From Heliocidaris erythrogramma (lineage: Eukaryota; Echinodermata; Echinoidea; Camarodonta; Echinometridae), in NCBI GenBank assembly GCA_025617745.1, contig CM046870.1:29097927-29161926 (forward strand): a DNA stretch of 64,000 nt, read 5' to 3'. A model generated the notes under the pieces. The model ran no database searches and had not been told where the DNA came from. It worked only from the letters and a program-made list of their open reading frames with translations. Position numbers and translations under genes: made by a program. Of the stretch, positions 58,621-64,000 are shown piece by piece. The number at the start of each line of letters is the position of its first letter. Within the stretch, counting starts at the first letter, position 1.

Positions 58621-59103
58621 GAGGTGAATCAGAATATAAATTTCAATCTACATGTACAATAGGAGCATGGTTTATGCATGGAAGAGTGCTCTGTACAATC
58701 TACAATGTAATGGGCAACTAGAAATGTTCATGGAGATTTTCTTGTGTTGATTTTCTCAACAGCAGAATATAATTATGCAATTCAATTCACTTCAATTTTG
58801 GTTTAATGATCTAAAATCTACAATGCAGTAGTCCACGGGCTGATGGTGCAGTGTTTACGATAAAAGCACATCAGAAACAGGAATACCGATCAATGATTCA
58901 CATCATTATAAAAGTACGTAGGGTACTTCAAATTAAATCCATATTGTAATAGAATGATAATAAAAAAAAAGTTTGCAACAATATGCAAAAAGGAACGAAC
59001 AGGGTAATTTTTCTAATCCACTCTTTAATAGGTAGTCGTAATTCCGAAAAATATTTTGAAAGCGATGGAAAATATCAATTGTGAAAGTGAACATTCATAA
59101 TCA
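58621..59103. other. No gene seen
   Basis: AT-rich DNA; the same holds for 59190-59700, where the only notable tract is purine-rich 59555-59615. Confidence 0.35.
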
Positions 59104-59104
59104 T

Positions 59105-59185
59105 GAGAGCCAGAAAGACGCTAACTCTACATAAAGAGTTTAATATGAGTTATCGCCTTTCTGGCTCCAAGCAGAGGATATTTTG
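59105..59185. repeat. Hairpin family F
   Basis: GAGAGCCAGAAAGACGCTAA pairs with GTTATCGCCTTTCTGGCTCC. The loop is AT-rich. It is the same design as 30551-30635 but outside PAN2. Confidence 0.75.
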
Positions 59186-59920
59186 TCGAAGAGAAATTTT
59201 GATATTATGTTCACATACCCTCAAATATTGTGTACATTTTACAATATCATATTTTCAGTTCCGTTCATTTATTTGATTCCATCTCATTAAAAACACTTTT
59301 TACATTAATAAACACATGCAATTCCACATTAAAATTACACAATTGGAATGGACTACAAACCAGAATAAGGTACAGCTGGTAATAAACCAGAATAGGTTTG
59401 GTCTAGACAGCTAGCTAAGTAATTTCGAATGTAATAAATACACATTAGAAACAAGAGCCAAGTAAAGTCTTGGGTAGTATCATGATATAATAAATGCACC
59501 GAATACGGCGCAGATCCTATACACACAAGGATACAAAAAAAAAAAATAAGGATAGCAAAGGAGAAATTAAGGAGGAGAAGAAGAATGGGGAGGGAGAGAA
59601 AGAAAGAGAGAGAGGGTTTGACACATACATTCAATGAGCGTCAGGTGTGATCACGAACTTTTTGAGCTTATGTTTAAAAAAGGACGTTGTAAAATGAAAT
59701 TCGAGTTAGGTCAGAGGGAAGCGAGTTCCATATCACAGGAGCATGTTAGATTTTCATCTAGCATTTCACGTAGATAATGAATAAAAGGAGTCCAATCTTT
59801 AAATTATGTAGACATGACCTATGCAATATTTGGACCAAAATTTAGGCGCAAGAAATATTTCATGATCTTTGAAGGTTTGCATGGTGGAGCTTATAACGTG
59901 GAGAAGGTTTACAGTTCACC

Positions 59921-60487
59921 ATGTGTGTTGGTTGGTACCACTCCTTCCACCACCCATCCATCCACCAGTCGGTACCCAACTCCCTTATCAGACGCGCATA
60001 CCAACTCAGTGACAAGGACCATCTTCAACAAGAACTCACTCACATCACCAATGCACTCACCTCCATCAACCAATACCCTAGGAAGAAGATCTCCACCCAC
60101 CGACCTCATCACCAACCCACAGACGCCGCCACCAACGACCAATCCACCGGAAACCAACCCACCACAGTTGTTCTCCCGTACCTCGGCAAAACATCCCACC
60201 AACTACACCGCATACTTACTCAGGCCAACTTCAAAGTCCGACACCGATCCTCCAAGAAACTTCACTCCATCTTGCACTCACACAAGGACAAGACCCCTAC
60301 CAACAAACAACCCGGTGTATACAAGATTCCCTGCGACTGCGGCAAAGTCTACATCGGAGAGACAGGACGAGACTTCAACACAAGACTTAAGGAACACAAG
60401 GCCTGCCACCGACTTAGCGACTGGGACAAATCTGCAATAGTCAAACACGCACAAGAAGAAGATCACCACATCGACTGGGCACTCTAA
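59921..60487 (+). CDS. GIY-YIG endonuclease region of the Penelope-like element
   Basis: An open frame of 188 codons. It has a linker with KKISTHRPHH, then LPYLGKTSHQLHRILTQANF, a Cys-containing zinc-knuckle-like GVYKIPCDCGKVYIGETGR (from 60314) and LKEHKACHRLSDWDKSAIVK plus HAQEEDHHIDW. GVY..(6-10)..VYIGETGR..(F/L)..R..EH is the GIY-YIG core of Penelope-like elements. The frame stops at TAA just after HIDWAL, and the expected continuation (ITNIKHWHTRRVREAIEI) lies one frame over. So the ORF is broken by a one-base change near 60483. Confidence 0.85.
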   Translation: MCVGWYHSFHHPSIHQSVPNSLIRRAYQLSDKDHLQQELTHITNALTSINQYPRKKISTHRPHHQPTDAATNDQSTGNQPTTVVLPYLGKTSHQLHRILTQANFKVRHRSSKKLHSILHSHKDKTPTNKQPGVYKIPCDCGKVYIGETGRDFNTRLKEHKACHRLSDWDKSAIVKHAQEEDHHIDWAL

Positions 60488-61026
60488 TCACCAACATCAA
60501 GCACTGGCACACCAGACGAGTGAGGGAGGCCATCGAGATTCAACGCCACGACACAGTACCACAGGACACAGGACTTCATCTCAACCACATCTGGCACCCA
60601 ATCCTTCATAGGGGCACCAACCAACACCAAACCCAATCCACACAACCAGCACCACTGACAACTCAATCCACTGAATCGTCGCCCACCAAACCCACCGACT
60701 CACAGCCCACTCAACCCGCCGACCAGCCGACCATCCAGCACGCCGAACCGCCGACTACCAACGCACCCCCGACACCACAGCTCGCCGTCCCACCTACTCA
60801 AACCCGGTACAATCTCCGCCCTCGACCAGCAAACACACAAAGGACTTCACGCCGCCAGCCCCCCGCTACCAATCCATCCGACGTCCGCACTCGCGTCCAC
60901 TCAACTCTCGGACATAATAGCGCCACCACCGACAGCAACCCGCCCACACCACCGGCCGCCGATTCCTCCGACGTCCGCACAGACTCCATAAAACCCCGCC
61001 GCTCGTCTAGCACACTTCACTCCTGA
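60484..61026 (+). pseudogene. Frameshifted C-terminal part of the Penelope ORF, Pro/Thr-rich tail
   Basis: In the shifted frame the protein continues WHTRRVREAIEIQRHDTVPQ and LHLNHIWHPILH, the usual end of the endonuclease region. A long Pro/Thr/Gln-rich tail follows, with RYNLRPRPANTQRTSRR-type basic motif, and a stop (TGA 61024-61026). CpG and GC are much higher than in the flanking host DNA. Confidence 0.8.
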
Positions 61027-61062
61027 TGACGGACAGTCAACCTGTCCGAAACGTCGAGTAAC
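61016..61062 (+). ncRNA. Hammerhead-ribozyme-like motif of the Penelope-like element
   Basis: CTGATGA (61023-61029), a 6-bp helix II (GGACAG 61031-61036 with CTGTCC 61042-61047, loop TCAAC), GAAAC (61048-61052) and a GTC cleavage triplet (61053-61055) occur in canonical order. Helix I can start with ACTC (61019-61022) and GAGT (61056-61059). Helix III would be only AC/GU, the minimal type described for Penelope hammerheads, which act as dimers. One departure: an extra C (61030) between the CUGAUGA box and helix II. Confidence 0.6.
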
Positions 61063-62156
61063 CTCCTACTCAAGCCTCATCTACTCAAACCTTCGCTACT
61101 CAATCCATCGCTGCTCATCCATCGATCAACCAAGTCTTCTCATCTCATCTCATCTGGTCTACAGTCCTTTTCAGGACTTCACCCATTGTCACGAAAGAAT
61201 ATTTCTTCTTTTCTCTCTTGTCATACTTTCTCGTCTATCCATTTCTAATTTCCTTTTCCCTTTCCTCCTACCAACACACATGGTGAACCATAAACCTTCT
61301 CCACGTTAAGAAATATTTCAGTTTGAATTTTCCCTTGCATCCCGCATTTTTAGAGCGATGAAAAAAAATATTGCTCTCTTTAAAAAAAGAGGGAAGCGAG
61401 TTCCATATCACAGGAGCATGATGTTAGATTTTCATCTAGCAGAGTTGTACAATCATTTCACATAGATAATGAATAAAAGGAGTCCAATCTTTAAATTATG
61501 TGGACATGACCTATGCAATATTTGGACCAAAATTTAGGCACAAGAAATATTTCAGTTTGAATTTTCCCTTGCATCCCGCATTTTTAGAGCGATGAAAAAA
61601 AATATTGCTCTCGTTAAAAAAAGAGGGAAGCGAGTTCCATATCACAGGAGCATGATGTTAGATTTTCATCTAGCAGAGTTGTACTATCATTTCACGTAGA
61701 TAATGAATAAAAGGAGTCCAATCTTTAAACTATGTGGACATGACCTATGCAATATTTGGACCAAAATTTAGGCACAAGAAATATTTCAGTTTGAAGTTTC
61801 CCTTGCATCCTGCATTTTTAGAGCGATGAGAAAAAAATATTGCTCTCGTTCAAAATGTTGTAATTTTATTTTCTTATGAATCAGAATGTTTTATTCAATT
61901 TAAATACAATATATTTTATTTTGAAGCAGGATAGTCTGTGACTGGGCGGGTAACCGTCTTGAGTTGTGCTGAATTTTAGGTGAATGGAAATGTACATTTT
62001 TGGGTGGTGACGATATATCGCCATATCAGCGATACTGAAGCTGACGATTATCGAATAACCCAAAGTGCGATATCGTGCAGCCCTAACTTCATGTGAACTT
62101 TCAAATAAATTTGTAGAAATATTCACAAAGGGAGCCACATGTCAAAATAATGTAAA

Positions 62157-64000
62157 CTAGATGAATATTCGACCGCGCGCGGTCGGAATTTATGCCTCCG
62201 CCATCACCAGATCGGAAATGTATGGCATACATGTACACTCTAAAAAGGATTGGTCCAACAAAATTACAAATCATTTCACTTAAAATACACAGGAGACAAA
62301 AATTTATTTCATTTCATTTTCAAACGAGGCTAAAAACCAGTAATGTCATGTAATTTCATGTAAATTGACCTCTGTGGCCTCTGACCTTTGACCTACTTAC
62401 ACCAAAATCTAATCAGTTCATCTTTCTATGGGGATACATACTGGTACCAAGTTTGAAGTTCTTAACTCAAACAGTTCTTGAGATATCGTGGTAACGGTGC
62501 TAAAAACCAAGAATTTCATGTAATTTCATGTAAATTGACCTCTGTGACCTCTGACCTTTGACCTACTTACCCCAAAATCTAATCAGCTCATCTTCGTATG
62601 GGGATACATACTAGTAACAAGTATGAAGTTCTTACCTAAAACAGTTTTTGAGATATCGCAGTAACGGTGCTAAAAACCAAGAATTTCATGTAATTTCATG
62701 TAAATTGACCTCTGTGACCTCTGACCTTTGACCTACTTACCCCAAAATCTAATCAGTTCATCTTCGTATGGGGATACATACTAGTACCAAGTTTGAAGTT
62801 CTTACCTCAAACAGTTCTTGAGATATCGCGGTAACGGTGCTAAAAACCAAGAATTTCATGTAATTTCATGTAAATTGACCTCTGTGGCCTCTGACCTTTG
62901 ACCTACTTACCCCAAAATCTAATCAGCTCATCTTCCAGGCATGATAGTGGCCTACCAAAAAAAAATCTACATTTCCGGGGTCCCCTGGAACCCCTGCACT
63001 TTTGCTCTTTCATGAGCACATTTAAAGGTGTCTAGAAGGCCTTTTTTTTGGAAATTTTTATATAACTGTAAAGGCAAATCACTGGGTAGTTTCCAACTTA
63101 CATTAGGTTGGATGGCTTAGATCCCTTTATCCCTTTTCCTGACACGTGCACGTACGTACATGTACGATGTAAATCCACATGATGATAGAGCAAGTACAAA
63201 ACAGCTGAGCCGCGTGCCTGGGCAGGCGGCAGCCGCTGACCTGGGCTGAATATATAGCGTCGCGAGTAAACAAACGCATGCTGTTCCGCTTACGTTTATG
63301 TTACGTTGCTATTGATAAAATTCGGCCAAAATAAAATCTACCCCAGTCACCACCTTGCTTCATGTACACGTGCGCACCACACCATGCAATGCTACACAAA
63401 ACGAATCACTTGCAGGCGAGCCAGCACAAAAAAACAACGCTTACCATACAGGTACAACCGACATACGAATCGCCCCAAATCTCATATCAACCACAAATTA
63501 TTCGACCACAACAAAATCGGTTTTTTAAAACAGGATCGTTTATTACAATCTGGGAAAAATGCCCAAAAATCGAGATCATTGTCAGGAAAAGAAAAAAAAT
63601 CGGAATTCCGATTTAAATCGGAAGAATATCATGCCTGATCTTCGTATGGGGATACGTACTAGTACCAAGTTTGAAGTTCTTAACTCAAACAGTTCTTGAG
63701 ATATCGCAGTAACGGTGCTAAAAACCAAGAATTTCATGTAATTTCATGTAAATTGACCTCTGTGACCTCTGACCTTTGACCTACTTACCCCAAAATCTAA
63801 TCAGCTCATCTTCGTATGGGGATACATACTAGTAACAAGTATGAAGTTCTTACCTCAAACAGTTCTTGAGATATCGCAGTAACGGTGCTAAAAACCAAGA
63901 ATTTCATGTAATTTCATGTAAATTGACCTCTGTGACCTCTGACCTTTGACCTACTTACCCCAAAATCTAATCAGTTCATCTTCGTATGGGGATACATACT
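62157..64000 (-). repeat. Dispersed repeat family A, copy 4, with a 170-bp tandem array (runs off the window)
   Basis: The element starts (in reverse) at the perfect palindrome CGACCGCGCGCGGTCG (62170-62185) and GGAATTTATGCCTCCGCC. The 170-bp unit marker TGCTAAAAACCA occurs at 62498, 62668, 62838, 63716 and 63886. Steps are 170 bases except one of 878, where an insertion sits. Each unit carries TGACCTCTGTG.CCTCTGACC followed by TTTGACCTA. The left end of the family (CCGT tract) is not reached. Confidence 0.9.
62936..63637. mobile_element. 702-bp transposon with CAGGCATGATA ends and 6-bp target duplication
   Basis: CAGGCATGATA (62936) and TATCATGCCTG (ending 63637) are inverted. ATCTTC flanks both sides. 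The marker spacing across it is 878 = 170 + 702 + 6, proving a 702-bp insertion with a 6-base duplication. Inside, CpG is raised at 63190-63290, and a plus-strand frame 63306-63638 has no recognisable domain. The superfamily is not identified. Confidence 0.85.

Larger units (their letters stand above)
59863..61307 (+). mobile_element. Defective Penelope-like element with 13-bp target duplication
   Basis: The 13-mer AAGAAATATTTCA flanks the insert on both sides (59850-59862 and 61308-61320), and removing the insert restores the 234-bp tandem repeat. Near the ends a 38-bp inverted repeat is seen: TAACGTGGAGAAGGTTTA at 59895 and its complement ending at 61308. The body encodes a GIY-YIG endonuclease, the signature of Penelope-like retroelements, but no reverse transcriptase, so the copy is 5'-truncated or non-autonomous. 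A hammerhead-like core follows the ORF. Confidence 0.8.
59704..61850 (+). repeat. 234-bp tandem repeat, about three units, split by a Penelope-like element
   Basis: GAGGGAAGCGAGTTCCATAT occurs at about 59708, 61389 and 61623; the last two are 234 bases apart. Units share GATAATGAATAAAAGGAGTC, TGGACATGACCTATGCAATA, CAAGAAATATTTCAGTTTGA and TAGAGCGATGA. The first unit is interrupted at 59863-61307. Confidence 0.85.

Noticed and set aside
59909-60202. Gly/Val-rich minus-strand frame in the Penelope-like element
   Set aside because: Reverse complement of the Pro/Thr-rich part of the GIY-YIG ORF; GC-rich sequence leaves the antisense frame open by chance.
59814-60440. 208-codon Thr/Pro-rich plus-strand frame
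   Set aside because: It overlaps the GIY-YIG ORF in another frame. The frame at 59921 carries the recognisable VYIGETGR motif, so this one is a shadow.
63306-63638. 110-codon basic frame as a transposon protein
   Set aside because: No DNA-binding or catalytic motif is recognisable and the codon pattern looks random; kept only as part of the 702-bp insertion.
57000-64000. Upstream CMAH exons (Rieske and metal-binding parts)
   Set aside because: I looked on the minus strand for Cys-X-His Rieske motifs and HMHSDH-like motifs and saw none; these exons are taken to be outside the window.

Overview
The window is animal nuclear DNA. Genes are split into many short exons with GT-AG introns, and intergenic and intronic DNA is AT-rich and packed with short inverted-repeat elements, SINE-like sequences, microsatellites and tandem repeats. 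The gene content points to an echinoderm, most likely a sea urchin or a starfish. One gene is a CMP-Neu5Ac hydroxylase (CMAH) with a C-terminal membrane anchor, which fits the membrane-bound echinoderm enzyme. The species itself is inferred, not proven. All coordinates were read by eye without any search.

Layout. At 345-581 (+) lies a probable last exon of an unrecognised gene, followed by degenerate tandem copies of its end. From 0.9 to 14.9 kb I see no convincing gene: there are dispersed repeats, an Alu/7SL-like SINE on the minus strand near 4 kb, TTAA-flanked foldback elements and a 142-bp minisatellite (11.3-12.4 kb). Two phase-compatible putative exons at 14919-15112 and 16211-16510 (+) may end a small gene for a Cys-rich, N-glycosylated secreted protein. 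From 17243 to 39644 (+) I reconstruct a complete PAN2 gene: 25 coding exons, 3606 nt, 1201 aa, the catalytic subunit of the PAN2-PAN3 poly(A) nuclease. Its introns hold at least a dozen mobile elements. From 39.6 to 48.9 kb there are degenerate copies of the PAN2 3' end, a LINE-like tail, a 968-bp Mutator-like element carrying the start of a RecQ-like helicase, and a large foldback element.

From 56976 down to 49000 (-) lie the last six exons of CMAH. The Rieske and metallo-hydrolase-like N-terminal part must lie beyond the right side of the window or in exons I could not find. The last 7 kb contain a 234-bp tandem repeat split by a Penelope-like element. That element has a GIY-YIG endonuclease ORF and a hammerhead-like ribozyme core just after its ORF. 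The right edge is a 170-bp tandem repeat full of AGGTCA nuclear-receptor-type half sites, itself split by a 702-bp transposon with a 6-bp target duplication.

The two recognised genes (mRNA deadenylation; sialic-acid hydroxylation) are unrelated in function and convergent in orientation. The strongest second-look signals are the Penelope hammerhead motif, the Mutator-like element with a RecQ fragment, a CCCH zinc finger encoded by an exon inside PAN2, the membrane-anchored CMAH tail with a triplicated exon end, and repeats carrying direct-repeat hormone-response-like sites.
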